Source: Chitinophagaceae bacterium
GTDB taxonomy: Bacteria > Bacteroidota > Bacteroidia > Chitinophagales > UBA10324
Length of the DNA stretch: 19,151 nucleotides
NCBI GenBank assembly: GCA_023251195.1
Contig: JAHEZG010000011.1
Span: 6,643-25,793, forward strand
Direction: 5' to 3'
The position numbers were made by a program, and so were the translations under genes. Below are positions 8,173-16,274 of this stretch, piece after piece; within the stretch, counting starts at the first letter, position 1; each line of letters begins with the position of its first letter. The notes below the pieces were generated by a model. That model searched no databases, was not told the origin of the DNA, and was given only the letters and a program-made list of their open reading frames with translations.

Positions 8173-8821
8173 GTAACAGTATTTTATCTGAAACAAATTT
8201 TTCCTGAAAACTTTTCAGTGTAACACTCCAGTCAGCACTCGCAGTGATGGCTGATGAAACCGCCACGCCATAAACACCAATCGAAAGCAGGAACTCCACA
8301 TCATCAACTGTTACACCACCGATGGCATAAACAGGAATGGTGAGTTTGCGTTTTGCATAATCGCTCATCACTTTTTCGAAACCGGTGGTGCCAAGCAGTG
8401 GATTCAGATTGTTTTTTGTATTCGTAAAACGGAATGGTCCGAGTCCGACATAATTCGCACCATCGTATTGCGCTTGAATAATATCATCAATGTTGTGACA
8501 ACTTGCTCCGATGATAAATTTATTCCCAATCAGGTTTCGCGCTTCTTCCACTGTTACATCTTCTTTTCCAAGATGAACGCCATCAGCACCTGCTTCAAAA
8601 GTAAGATTAGGATTGTCGTTGATTATAAGTGTGGTTTTAAATTCCTTGCAAATCACTTTCAGTTTCAATGCTTCCTCCCACATTTTTTTTGATGATGCAT
8701 TTTTATTCCGGTATTGCATCCATTTCACTCCAGCTTCACATGCTTTGCGCGCCACATCGAGTTGACTCATCGAATCAGTTTCGCTGGTGATAAATTGTAT
8801 GCGTTCAAAGTTCGTGTTCAT
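8165..8821 (-). CDS. thiE: Thiamine-phosphate synthase ThiE
   Basis: ThiE couples HMP pyrophosphate with thiazole phosphate to form thiamine monophosphate. The 218-residue TIM barrel keeps the expected active-site elements: QYRNK (36-40), the Mg/pyrophosphate residues Asn68-Asp69 in IINDN and Asp88 in HLGKED, TNTK (133-136) on the phosphate loop, and IGGV (167-170). It should be the true synthase of the two ThiE-like proteins here. It overlaps thiD by 17 bp and thiG by 8 bp, consistent with coupled translation. The start at 8821 gives a normal N-terminus. Confidence 0.94.
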   Translation of the reverse strand: MNTNFERIQFITSETDSMSQLDVARKACEAGVKWMQYRNKNASSKKMWEEALKLKVICKEFKTTLIINDNPNLTFEAGADGVHLGKEDVTVEEARNLIGNKFIIGASCHNIDDIIQAQYDGANYVGLGPFRFTNTKNNLNPLLGTTGFEKVMSDYAKRKLTIPVYAIGGVTVDDVEFLLSIGVYGVAVSSAITASADWSVTLKSFQEKFVSDKILLHE

Positions 8822-9578
8822 AATTTTTATTTCTAAATGTGTGATGCCAACCTAGCAGTCCATCATCGCTCAAAATAAATTGCGTTACATATTCTTTCGC
8901 CCTATGGCACGATTCAGCCAAGTTAAACCCCAGCACCAGATTGGCGGCAATGGACGAAGACAATACACAGCCCGTACCATGTTTGGCGTGTTGAAATTTT
9001 TCGCCCTTAATTGCAATAATATTTTCGTTAACAAAAAGCAGATCATCACTTCTGTCGGTTAATGAATGTCCTCCTTTTAATAAAACTTGACAGTATTTTG
9101 AAAGATAAAGAGCTGCCCTTCCATCATCGTTTATTCCGGTTAACATTTTTACCTCAGCAATGTTTGGTGTTATTAAAAAAATATTTTTTAATGAAGACAA
9201 CCAATCAATTTTTACTGAATGAAAATCGAAACCGCTCGTGCTTTTTATAACGGGATCCCAAATGATAGCTGTTTTATTATTTTTTGAAATCAGAAAATCT
9301 ATTATTGATTCCAGCATTTCAGCATCGCGCACTATTCCAATTTTAACTACAATGGGATGATAAGTTTCAAATAAAATTTTTAACTGATGTATGACTTGAT
9401 CGGTTGAAAGCCAATCAATTTTTTCAATCCGATTTTCGTTTTGATAAGTAATGGCTGTACATACCGCTAACCCGCTAACTCCTGTTTGCTCCATTGTTTT
9501 TATGTCAGCCAGTATTCCTGCGCCGCCAGTGGAATCAAATCCGGCTATGCTGATACAGAATTTTCGAGCAGATTCCAT
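8805..9578 (-). CDS. thiD: Hydroxymethylpyrimidine/phosphomethylpyrimidine kinase ThiD
   Basis: This ribokinase-fold enzyme phosphorylates HMP and HMP-P to HMP pyrophosphate for ThiE. The N-terminal signature IAGFDSTGGAG (11-21) is near the family form, followed by ADIKT, DPV (108-110), ITPN (136-139) and the anion-hole loop GTGC (201-204). At 257 residues it is slightly short but complete. The start is fixed by the family motif beginning within ten residues of the ATG at 9578. It overlaps the upstream thiE-like gene by 34 bp. This long overlap is real, because both reading frames are needed for intact domains. Confidence 0.94.
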   Translation of the reverse strand: MESARKFCISIAGFDSTGGAGILADIKTMEQTGVSGLAVCTAITYQNENRIEKIDWLSTDQVIHQLKILFETYHPIVVKIGIVRDAEMLESIIDFLISKNNKTAIIWDPVIKSTSGFDFHSVKIDWLSSLKNIFLITPNIAEVKMLTGINDDGRAALYLSKYCQVLLKGGHSLTDRSDDLLFVNENIIAIKGEKFQHAKHGTGCVLSSSIAANLVLGFNLAESCHRAKEYVTQFILSDDGLLGWHHTFRNKNYEHEL

Positions 9579-10189
9579 TTGTCAATAATTTTTTTGAACT
9601 CTGCCGCAGGATTTGCTGTGTGCCAGATACTTCCTACTAAAGCACAACCTTTAAATCCGAATGATTTAACTTTTTCAAGTTTTGAATAATCAACTCCCCC
9701 AAGCGCAATAACATTAAAAGTTGTTTTTTTTAATGCTACTTCAAGAGAGTCGTCATTAAAAGTATTTTTATATCCGATTTTCGAAATGCTATCGAAAATC
9801 GGGCTTAGAAAAATATAGGTGTATCCTGGATTATGTTTTAACAAGCTGTTTGGTGAATGATACGATGCCGTAACAGCTATATCAGGCCGTTTGAATTTTA
9901 TCCATTGCATTAAAATCCATGACCTGAAAAAATTCTTTTTGCGATGTCGTTCTGTTAAATGAATGCCCCGGAGTTTGAGTGAAATACACAATTCATGGTG
10001 CGAATGAATGACGACCCGATTACGAAAATTTTTATTTATTTTTTCAATGTAAGTTCGCATTTCCTGAGTTGAGTACTTGGGTTTTCTGATGTGAAATATT
10101 TCAAGTCCGTTTTCAAAAAGCTCATTTATTATCTGGTGCTCATTTTCCAAATCCTTGGTATCACTCATTACAATAATTGTTGAATTCAT
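9545..10189 (-). CDS. Degenerate ThiE/TenI-like paralogue, possible thiazole tautomerase
   Basis: The 214-residue protein aligns with ThiE/TenI barrels (FHIRKPKY at 32-39, GIHL at 75-78, LSPIFDSISKIGY at 128-140, LGGV at 163-166). The residues ThiE uses for Mg and pyrophosphate are missing: the IND motif reads IHSHH (61-65) and the GKED motif reads TERH (79-82). The TNTK loop is replaced by DSISK. Synthase activity therefore seems unlikely. Its place between thiC and thiD points to thiamin synthesis. TenI-type thiazole tautomerase activity is one possibility, although the catalytic His region of Bacillus TenI is not evident. The SPIFDSISKxGY motif recurs in Bacteroidota thi operons as I recall, so the family is conserved and not decaying. 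Function is inferred. Confidence 0.75.
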   Translation of the reverse strand: MNSTIIVMSDTKDLENEHQIINELFENGLEIFHIRKPKYSTQEMRTYIEKINKNFRNRVVIHSHHELCISLKLRGIHLTERHRKKNFFRSWILMQWIKFKRPDIAVTASYHSPNSLLKHNPGYTYIFLSPIFDSISKIGYKNTFNDDSLEVALKKTTFNVIALGGVDYSKLEKVKSFGFKGCALVGSIWHTANPAAEFKKIIDKWNLLENSVSA

Positions 10190-10254
10190 ATTTAGTTTTT
10201 TTAGTTAAATATTTATTGTGGTTTATTGGTTCATTTTTTTTATTTGAAAACTAA

Positions 10255-12132
10255 TCATTCAACCGACACATATAGTTGACTCCCCTCACTTACAAATTTA
10301 TTCGACATTTCATTCAATCCTTCTTCTAAAACTTTTTCTTCTATTAAATTATGCTGTGCTGCATACTCGCGAACTTCCTGCGTGATTTTCATGGAGCAGA
10401 ATTTTGGTCCGCACATGCTGCAGAAGTGCGCAACCTTCGCACCATCAGCAGGCAATGTTTCATCGTGAAATGCTTTTGCTGTATCGGGATCAAGTGATAA
10501 ATTGAATTGATCTTCCCAACGGAAATCAAATCGCGCTTTACTCAATGCGTTGTCGCGAATCTGTGCGCCCGGATGACCCTTTGCTAAATCAGCAGCGTGT
10601 GCTGCTATCTTGTAAGTGATTACTCCATCCTTCACATCTTTTTTATCAGGAAGACCGAGATGTTCTTTAGGTGTAACATAGCACAACATCGCACAGCCAA
10701 ACCAACCAATCATTGCCGCACCAATTCCTGATGTGATGTGATCGTAACCCGGAGCAATATCAGTGGTGAGCGGACCGAGTGTATAAAAAGGTGCTTCGCC
10801 ACATTCTTTCAATTGCAAATCCATGTTCTCTTTTATCATATGCATTGGCACATGACCGGGACCTTCAATCATGGTTTGTACTTCGTGCTTCCACGCAACT
10901 TTTGTGAGTTCACCCAATGTTTTTAATTCAGCAAATTGTGCTGCATCGTTTGCATCGGCAATTGCTCCGGGACGCAATCCATCACCTAAACTGAAAGCAA
11001 CATCATACTGTTTCATCAACTCACAAATTTCTTCGAAGTGTGTATATAGAAAATTTTCTTTGTGATGTGACAAACACCATTTCGCCAAAATACTTCCGCC
11101 ACGCGAAACAATTCCTGTAACTCTTTTTGCAGTTAGCGGAACATAGCGCAATAACACACCGGCATGAATAGTAAAATAATCTACTCCCTGTTCGGCTTGT
11201 TCGATTAATGTGTCGCGATAAATTTCCCATGTTAAATCTTCAGCAACACCGCCAACTTTTTCGAGCGCCTGATAAATCGGAACAGTTCCGATTGGTACCG
11301 GAGAATTGCGGATAATCCATTCGCGTGTTTCGTGAATATTTTTTCCCGTGCTTAAATCCATAATAGTATCAGCACCCCAACGACAAGCCCAAACTGCTTT
11401 CTCCACTTCTTCTTCAATCGAAGATGTAACAGCCGAGTTGCCGATGTTCGCATTAATCTTCACTAAAAAATTCCGGCCAATAATCATTGGCTCCGATTCC
11501 GGGTGATTGATGTTGTTCGGAATGATTGCTCTGCCGAGTGCAACTTCATTGCGCACAAATTCGGGAGTAATTATTTTCGGAATAGCGGCACCGAAACTTT
11601 CGCCCTTGTGCTGAAACAATAAATCGCGTGAATGATTTTTTATTTCATCAGCACGCTGATTTTCGCGAATGGCGATGTATTCCATTTCAGGAGTGATGAT
11701 TCCTTTTTTTGCATAGTGCATTTGCGATACATTCATTCCCGGTTTTGCGCGAAATGGTTTGCGCGTTCTTTCAAATCGAATATGATTCAGTTCGCTTTTT
11801 GTTTCCTGTGAAAGAGTAAATGAAGAAGAGAAATTTTTCAATTCTTCCACATCGCCTCTATCAGCAATCCAATTCGCGCGAATGGGTTCGATGCCTTTCA
11901 GTACATCAATATTTTTTGATGGGTCGGTGTATGGTCCACTGGTATCGTAAACTGTTACACTTACTTTTTCCTTTTTCACTTCACCATTCACAATTGTTCT
12001 GACATCGTCCGTTTCAATTTCGCGCATGGCAACATTTATATCATGCAATTTTCCTTTCACCGTTATTTTCTTCGAGCGAGGAAAAGGTCGTGTCGAAATT
12101 TTTTCGTGTTGTGGTACTTGTTGTGTTTTCAT
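10255..12132 (-). CDS. thiC: Phosphomethylpyrimidine synthase ThiC
   Basis: ThiC rearranges aminoimidazole ribotide (AIR, from purine synthesis) into HMP phosphate by a radical-SAM reaction. It is 625 residues long, normal for the family. The non-canonical cluster motif CxxCxxxxC lies at the C-terminus (Cys571, Cys574, Cys579 in CSMCGPKFC). Landmarks include PIGTVPIYQA, TIHAGV, SRGGS, SLGDGLRPG and EGPGHVPMH. It follows thiS after an 87-bp spacer that contains a dispersed repeat, so ThiC could be partly uncoupled from the leader. The riboswitch upstream of thiS is expected to control it. Confidence 0.97.
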   Translation of the reverse strand: MKTQQVPQHEKISTRPFPRSKKITVKGKLHDINVAMREIETDDVRTIVNGEVKKEKVSVTVYDTSGPYTDPSKNIDVLKGIEPIRANWIADRGDVEELKNFSSSFTLSQETKSELNHIRFERTRKPFRAKPGMNVSQMHYAKKGIITPEMEYIAIRENQRADEIKNHSRDLLFQHKGESFGAAIPKIITPEFVRNEVALGRAIIPNNINHPESEPMIIGRNFLVKINANIGNSAVTSSIEEEVEKAVWACRWGADTIMDLSTGKNIHETREWIIRNSPVPIGTVPIYQALEKVGGVAEDLTWEIYRDTLIEQAEQGVDYFTIHAGVLLRYVPLTAKRVTGIVSRGGSILAKWCLSHHKENFLYTHFEEICELMKQYDVAFSLGDGLRPGAIADANDAAQFAELKTLGELTKVAWKHEVQTMIEGPGHVPMHMIKENMDLQLKECGEAPFYTLGPLTTDIAPGYDHITSGIGAAMIGWFGCAMLCYVTPKEHLGLPDKKDVKDGVITYKIAAHAADLAKGHPGAQIRDNALSKARFDFRWEDQFNLSLDPDTAKAFHDETLPADGAKVAHFCSMCGPKFCSMKITQEVREYAAQHNLIEEKVLEEGLNEMSNKFVSEGSQLYVSVE

Positions 12133-12160
12133 ATTTCAAATTTCATTTTTATTAAAAGCG

Positions 12161-12217
12161 CTTCGACAAGTTCAGCGTGACATAATCTGCCAACTGTCAA
12201 CTGAATACTGCCAACTG
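12161..12217. repeat. Dispersed repeat copy and paired 10-mers in the thiS-thiC spacer
   Basis: The segment 12161-12181 is, on the minus strand, GTCACGCTGAACTTGTCGAAG. It is a diverged copy of the repeat at 6181 and 6232 in the opposite orientation. Next to it, CTGCCAACTG occurs twice (12187-12196 and 12208-12217), ending 2 bases before the last base of the thiS stop codon. Together they fill most of the spacer. Confidence 0.6.
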
Positions 12218-12219
12218 CT

Positions 12220-12423
12220 CTATCCGCCTTGCGCGGCGCGAATCACAATGATGTTATCGCTTTCGTTTAATTTTTTTTTGCCCCAGTCTTCACCGGCAAT
12301 TACTTCAGCATTCACAGCAACTGCAATCCCTTTTTTTGTTTCGAGCGATAACTGCTGCAACAAATCACGCAGCGAACCACCGTCGGACATTTCTATTTGT
12401 TTATCGTTGACTATTAATTTCAT
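12220..12423 (-). CDS. thiS: Sulfur carrier protein ThiS
   Basis: This small ubiquitin-like carrier is adenylated at its C-terminal Gly by ThiF, charged as a thiocarboxylate and used as sulfur donor by ThiG. The 67-residue product ends in the required Gly-Gly (AAQGG), and the N-terminal MKLIVNDKQIE and SLRDLLQQL fit the ThiS beta-grasp fold. It is the first gene after the riboswitch, with the ATG 62 bases past the aptamer. No Shine-Dalgarno sequence is present. Confidence 0.93.
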   Translation of the reverse strand: MKLIVNDKQIEMSDGGSLRDLLQQLSLETKKGIAVAVNAEVIAGEDWGKKKLNESDNIIVIRAAQGG

Positions 12424-12460
12424 TTTCTCAGGCTATTTGATAATGAAAGCCGGGAGAATT
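12424..12460 (-). promoter_or_regulatory. Candidate riboswitch expression platform at the thiS start
   Basis: In the RNA, UUCUCccGGCU can fold onto AGCCuGAGAA, forming a two-part stem that ends one or two bases before the thiS AUG. The heptamer CUGAGAA in this stem (12431-12425) also occurs in the TPP aptamer (12539-12533), so the UUCUC strand could pair with either. No T-run follows the hairpin, so control of translation is more likely than termination. Inferred by eye; folding energies were not computed. Confidence 0.35.
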
Positions 12461-12485
12461 AAAAAAAAGAAATATTTTCTTTTAT

Positions 12486-12572
12486 CAACTTTTCCCTACG
12501 CCGGCATTACCCGTATCAGGTTTTAGAGTATGTTCTCAGTTTCGAAAGGCTTTCGAAACACCCCTAAAGTTG
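12486..12572 (-). promoter_or_regulatory. TPP riboswitch (THI element) upstream of thiS
   Basis: Read on the minus strand, the conserved TPP-aptamer blocks occur in order: AGGGGUG, a variable P3 hairpin, CUGAGA, ACCUGAU, GGUAAUGCC and GCGUAGGGA. The P1 stem closes perfectly with CAACUUU (12572-12566) and AAAGUUG (12492-12486). The P3 stem is an unusually regular inverted repeat (GUUUCGAAAG / CUUUCGAAAC). Thiamine pyrophosphate binding should lower expression of the thi operon. The promoter just upstream would start the transcript at or near P1. Confidence 0.96.
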
Positions 12573-12575
12573 TTT

Positions 12576-12605
12576 CAAAAGTAGTTGTTCAAAATCGAAA
12601 TCAAA
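12576..12605 (-). promoter_or_regulatory. Bacteroidota-type promoter of the thi operon
   Basis: TTTG (12605-12602), 18 bases and TACTTTTG (12583-12576) match the Bacteroidota -33/-7 consensus (TTTG / TAnnTTTG) exactly on the minus strand. A start about 5-7 bases downstream would be near 12570, where the riboswitch P1 stem begins. The agreement of promoter and aptamer positions strengthens both calls. Confidence 0.7.
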
Positions 12606-12689
12606 TCTTTTTGAAAAGTTATTCACTAATTGTTAACCATTAATAAGAAGTGATACTTCAATTGCTTATTAAGAACATACTTTTAGCCG

Positions 12690-13256
12690 GTGAATAAAAT
12701 TATTTCAGGAGTCTTATTTATTCTTTTCTGCAGCCTGCTATTAACAGGTTTTAGCAGTTCAAGTCCAATTTATAAAGTTTCGGAAGGAACCATCAAATTT
12801 GTTTCTGAAGCATCGTTTGAAACGGTAGCGGCCTCCTCAAAAAAACTAAATGGTTTATTAGATACGACCACGCAGGAATTTGCTTTTTCGGTTGCCAACA
12901 ATTCGTTTGAGGGTTTTAATAGTTTATTGCAACGAGAACATTTTAATGAAAGTTATTTGGAGAGCGAAAAAAATCCGCGCTCAAAATTCACAGGAAAAAT
13001 TATTGAGAAAGTAAATTTCAGTAAACAGGGAACTGTGACTGTGCGAGCAAAAGGCATTTTGAATATTCATGGTGTGGAACAGGAAAGAATTCTGAAGTGT
13101 GAATTGATAATTGAATCGGGTGCAATAAAGGTTTCAAGTAACTTTTCGGTTTTTTTAGCAGACCACGAAATTTCGATTCCTAAAATTGTTTACGAAAAAA
13201 TTTCTCCTGAAATAAAAATTCAGGTAGAGGCCATCATGCATCAAAAAACAGAGTGA
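12690..13256 (+). CDS. YceI-family secreted protein, upstream partner of the sensor kinase
   Basis: This 188-residue exported protein has a signal peptide (MNKIISGVLFILFCSLLLTG) and a YceI-like, lipocalin-like beta-barrel from about residue 28: KVSEGTIKFVSEA, REHFNESYLES, SKFTGKI, the IHGVEQER turn and a final IPKIVYEKISPEIK. YceI proteins bind isoprenoid or other amphiphilic ligands in the periplasm; the ligand here is not known. The start is GTG at 12690, since no ATG precedes the signal peptide. Its stop overlaps the GTG of the sensor kinase in GTGA (13253-13256), so the two are probably co-translated. No Cys lipobox is present. It resembles the partial protein at the right edge (LLQxEHFNExYxES). 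Confidence 0.85.
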   Translation: MNKIISGVLFILFCSLLLTGFSSSSPIYKVSEGTIKFVSEASFETVAASSKKLNGLLDTTTQEFAFSVANNSFEGFNSLLQREHFNESYLESEKNPRSKFTGKIIEKVNFSKQGTVTVRAKGILNIHGVEQERILKCELIIESGAIKVSSNFSVFLADHEISIPKIVYEKISPEIKIQVEAIMHQKTE

Positions 13257-16186
13257 GTTTGAAAATCAGGTACTGTTTTATTTTATTATTGTGTGTTCTG
13301 GTTCCTTCAAAAATGAAGGCTCAATTTCCATTTGTTCGACCGATTGAAATTGATAAAACAATTATTGATATAAAGGTTCAGGTAATTATTCAGGATAACC
13401 AGCGACTCATGTGGCTCGGAACCAACAAAGGATTATACAGTTATGATGGCTCAACTTTTAAGATTACTCCGGCAGTAAAAAAGGGGGATGAAATTTTTGT
13501 CAATTCACTCTACTGCGAAAAAAACGGAACACTTTGGGTCGGTTTAAAATCAGGGGCCATTCTACAATACAAAAACGATTCGCTCAGGCGTTTTGAATTT
13601 GAAGAAGGAATGCCAAAGGAAGCAATAACCGGTATTACAGAAGACAATTACAGCAATATTTGGTTTTCAACCTACGGTGAAGGTTTGTATGTGTGGAACC
13701 GAAAACACCTCTATAATTTTGATGAAGCAGATGGATTAATTGATAATTATGTCTACTGCATAGTCAGCGATAACAAAGGCCGGGTTTGGTGTGGCAGCGA
13801 TGGTGGTATATCGGAATGCTCATTCATCGAGCAAAAAAAACAAATCAAAAATTTCAGCACACAGGATGGTTTAAGCGATAATATAATAAAGAAACTAATA
13901 TGGGATAAAACCGGGTACTTATGGTTTGGCACTGATAATTATGGAATAGGCAAACTAAATCTTAAAACCAATAAAGTTGAAATACCCCAAGAGTTTGGCC
14001 GATGGAACAAAGGTGCAGTGCAGGCCATGTTACTGATGGAGCACGAAGTTTGGATAGGCACATCTGATAGCGGATTAATTGATTTTGAATTTTCAGGCCA
14101 GCGACGAACCAGAAATTTCATGAATGCAGAAGGTTTTAAATATCCAACCATTCAATGTTTATTCAGAGATGATGAGGGAAATATCTGGATTGCATGTAAA
14201 GATCATTTATTGCAATCGCCCGGAGAACGAATTGAATTTTTAAAAACGATAAACGGGAAACCGGTATCAACCATTCATTCCATTCTGGCTGATTCAAAAA
14301 AAAGACTTTGGTTTTCGGATGACAACGGACTGAATCGCTTAACATTTAATGCTGATGGAACTGATCAGTTAAAAACTTTTTCAATTGCAGGATTAAAAAC
14401 TCCGTTTAAAATCCTCACCATTTACCAGGATGCATTCGGATTCATTTGGTTTGGCACCTTTGATCAGGGCTGTTTCAGAATGGATGCTGAAACTGGCGAA
14501 TCAATTCACATTGATGATAAAAAAGATTTACTCAAACAAAGTGTATTATCCATAACCGGACAGCGCAGTACACTTTGGCTTGCCACATTAGCCGGCGCAC
14601 TGAAACTGGAACTTGGCGACGATGCTTTGCAATTAAGGTGCGGTATTAAAATAGATTATTACAACTCATCAAACGGCTTAAATAACAATTTCATTTACGA
14701 AGTTTTACTCGATCAAAAAAATCGTGTTTGGTTTGCGCAGGATGGTAAAGGAATCAGCATGCTCGATAAAGATGGCTTCCATAATTTTGGCGAAAAAGAC
14801 AGCATAAAAGCCAAAACATTTTTTTCAATTACTCAAGACCGCAATGGCGGCTTATGGTTCGCATCAACCGATAATGGTCTTTACCGATACAAATCCGATA
14901 ATAATAAATTAAAAAAATTCACTTCCTACAATTTATCCAATGGGCTACCCAGCATGCACATAACAGATCTGTGTGCCGACAACATTGGCAATGTAATTAT
15001 TGTGTGTGTTGAAGGAATTGCTTCTTTCAATCTCGACACTGAATCATTCAGCTGGTATCAAGAAGCAGAAGGAATTGAATTTGTTGATGCTGATTTAAAT
15101 ACCACTTCATTATCACCCGACGGAATTATATGGATCGGCGCAAAAAATCAGTTTATCGAAATCAATACCACATTAGACAGATTCAGAAAAACTCCCTTCC
15201 TTACTTTTGAACGCGCCACTGCCTTGCTTGATCCAATTGATTTAACAAGCTATGCAAGTATTCCCGGAGGTAAAAATCACCTCGCATTTTCATTTCAGGG
15301 TATATGGTTCAGCAATCCATCAGAAGTAAATTTTCAATATAAAATGGAAGGGTTGAATCGCGAATGGATAAACACAAGAGACCGAACAGCCACTTTTCCG
15401 GATATGAAACCCGGCCGCTATACTTTCAGGTTGCGTTGTTCTCGCACAAATGATTTTTCGCACAGCAATGAAATCAATTATTCATTTGTCATTCTTCAAC
15501 CGCTTTACCGCCAATGGTGGTTCATTATTTTCAGCATAATTATACTCATTGCATTAACCTGGATATTTCTTAAAATAAGAGATCAGCGTGTAAACCTTTT
15601 GCAACGATTAGAAAAAGAAAAACTTGCCTCACAATTTGAAACACTCAAGAATCAGGTGAACCCGCATTTTTTGTTTAACAGCTTTAACACGCTTGCCAAT
15701 ATTATTGACGACGATAAAACAAAGGCCATTGAATACATCGAAAAGCTGACCGATTTTTTCAGACAGATACTTGTTCACCGCGAAAAAGATTTAATAAAAC
15801 TGGAAGAAGAAATTGAAATTATTAATGACTATGTTTATTTACAACAACAGCGTTTTGAGTCGGCACTGATAATAAAAATGCGCATATCAAATGAGCAGGC
15901 ACAAACGCTGCTGATTCCACCTCTCGCGTTGCAAATTTTAGTTGAAAATGCAATCAAGCACAATTCATTAACCAGTTCCAATCCGCTCATAATTGAAATG
16001 TTTTTTGAAAACAATTTTTTTATTGTGAAAAATAACTTGCAACCAAAATTGAATAAAGAACCTTCGACCGGAACCGGATTACAAAACATATCGCGACGAA
16101 TGCAAATGCTGGGATTGCCGGAAATTGAAGTTGAAAAAACCGAAACTCATTTTACAGTTAAATTTAAACTTGCCGTTAAAAAATAA
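13253..16186 (+). CDS. Two-propeller sensor histidine kinase (Reg_prop, Y_Y_Y, LytS-type kinase)
   Basis: The 977-residue membrane sensor begins with a signal peptide (cleavage near KAQ/F) and about 14 Reg_prop blades of the type LWFGTxxGL, probably two seven-bladed propellers in the periplasm (about 40-630). A Y_Y_Y domain follows (about 675-745, FQYKMEGLNREW), then one transmembrane helix (about 755-773) and a cytoplasmic His_kinase domain with His805 in NPHFLFN. The N-box has ENAIKHN (898-904) and the G-box GTGLQN (940-945). It lacks the fused receiver and AraC regulator of hybrid two-component systems, so it must pass phosphate to a separate protein, most likely the LytTR regulator encoded next. 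The ligand is unknown. The GTG start overlaps the YceI gene. Confidence 0.92.
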   Translation: MSLKIRYCFILLLCVLVPSKMKAQFPFVRPIEIDKTIIDIKVQVIIQDNQRLMWLGTNKGLYSYDGSTFKITPAVKKGDEIFVNSLYCEKNGTLWVGLKSGAILQYKNDSLRRFEFEEGMPKEAITGITEDNYSNIWFSTYGEGLYVWNRKHLYNFDEADGLIDNYVYCIVSDNKGRVWCGSDGGISECSFIEQKKQIKNFSTQDGLSDNIIKKLIWDKTGYLWFGTDNYGIGKLNLKTNKVEIPQEFGRWNKGAVQAMLLMEHEVWIGTSDSGLIDFEFSGQRRTRNFMNAEGFKYPTIQCLFRDDEGNIWIACKDHLLQSPGERIEFLKTINGKPVSTIHSILADSKKRLWFSDDNGLNRLTFNADGTDQLKTFSIAGLKTPFKILTIYQDAFGFIWFGTFDQGCFRMDAETGESIHIDDKKDLLKQSVLSITGQRSTLWLATLAGALKLELGDDALQLRCGIKIDYYNSSNGLNNNFIYEVLLDQKNRVWFAQDGKGISMLDKDGFHNFGEKDSIKAKTFFSITQDRNGGLWFASTDNGLYRYKSDNNKLKKFTSYNLSNGLPSMHITDLCADNIGNVIIVCVEGIASFNLDTESFSWYQEAEGIEFVDADLNTTSLSPDGIIWIGAKNQFIEINTTLDRFRKTPFLTFERATALLDPIDLTSYASIPGGKNHLAFSFQGIWFSNPSEVNFQYKMEGLNREWINTRDRTATFPDMKPGRYTFRLRCSRTNDFSHSNEINYSFVILQPLYRQWWFIIFSIIILIALTWIFLKIRDQRVNLLQRLEKEKLASQFETLKNQVNPHFLFNSFNTLANIIDDDKTKAIEYIEKLTDFFRQILVHREKDLIKLEEEIEIINDYVYLQQQRFESALIIKMRISNEQAQTLLIPPLALQILVENAIKHNSLTSSNPLIIEMFFENNFFIVKNNLQPKLNKEPSTGTGLQNISRRMQMLGLPEIEVEKTETHFTVKFKLAVKK

Positions 16187-16228
16187 GTTGGACTGATATG
16201 AATCAGCCTTTCTTTATTTGTTTCAAAA

Positions 16229-16236
16229 TACATTTG
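16229..16236 (+). promoter_or_regulatory. Possible internal -7 element before the response regulator gene
   Basis: TACATTTG matches the Bacteroidota -7 consensus exactly, 38 bases before the regulator ATG. No good -33 TTTG lies at the usual distance. Just upstream, a small imperfect hairpin (16190-16208, CTGAT/ATCAG core) followed by TTTCTTTATTT could attenuate read-through from the kinase gene. Together they allow partly separate expression of the regulator. Both are weak signals. Confidence 0.3.
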
Positions 16237-16274
16237 AATAGAAATAAAATTCACGAACTAAATTTTCAGCGCGA

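Noticed and set aside
9545..9578. Long overlap of thiD and the thiE-like gene as a possible frameshift or fusion
   Set aside because: Both proteins have complete, family-appropriate ends, and thiD must start at 9578 because its signature begins within ten residues.
12026..12526. A 166-codon plus-strand open frame across the thiC start, thiS and the riboswitch
   Set aside because: It runs antisense through three well-supported minus-strand elements and resembles no family.
12662..12685. TTG...TACTTTTA as a promoter giving a leaderless YceI transcript
   Set aside because: The -7 box has one mismatch and the spacing to TTG is only 13 bases, too short for the Bacteroidota promoter pattern.
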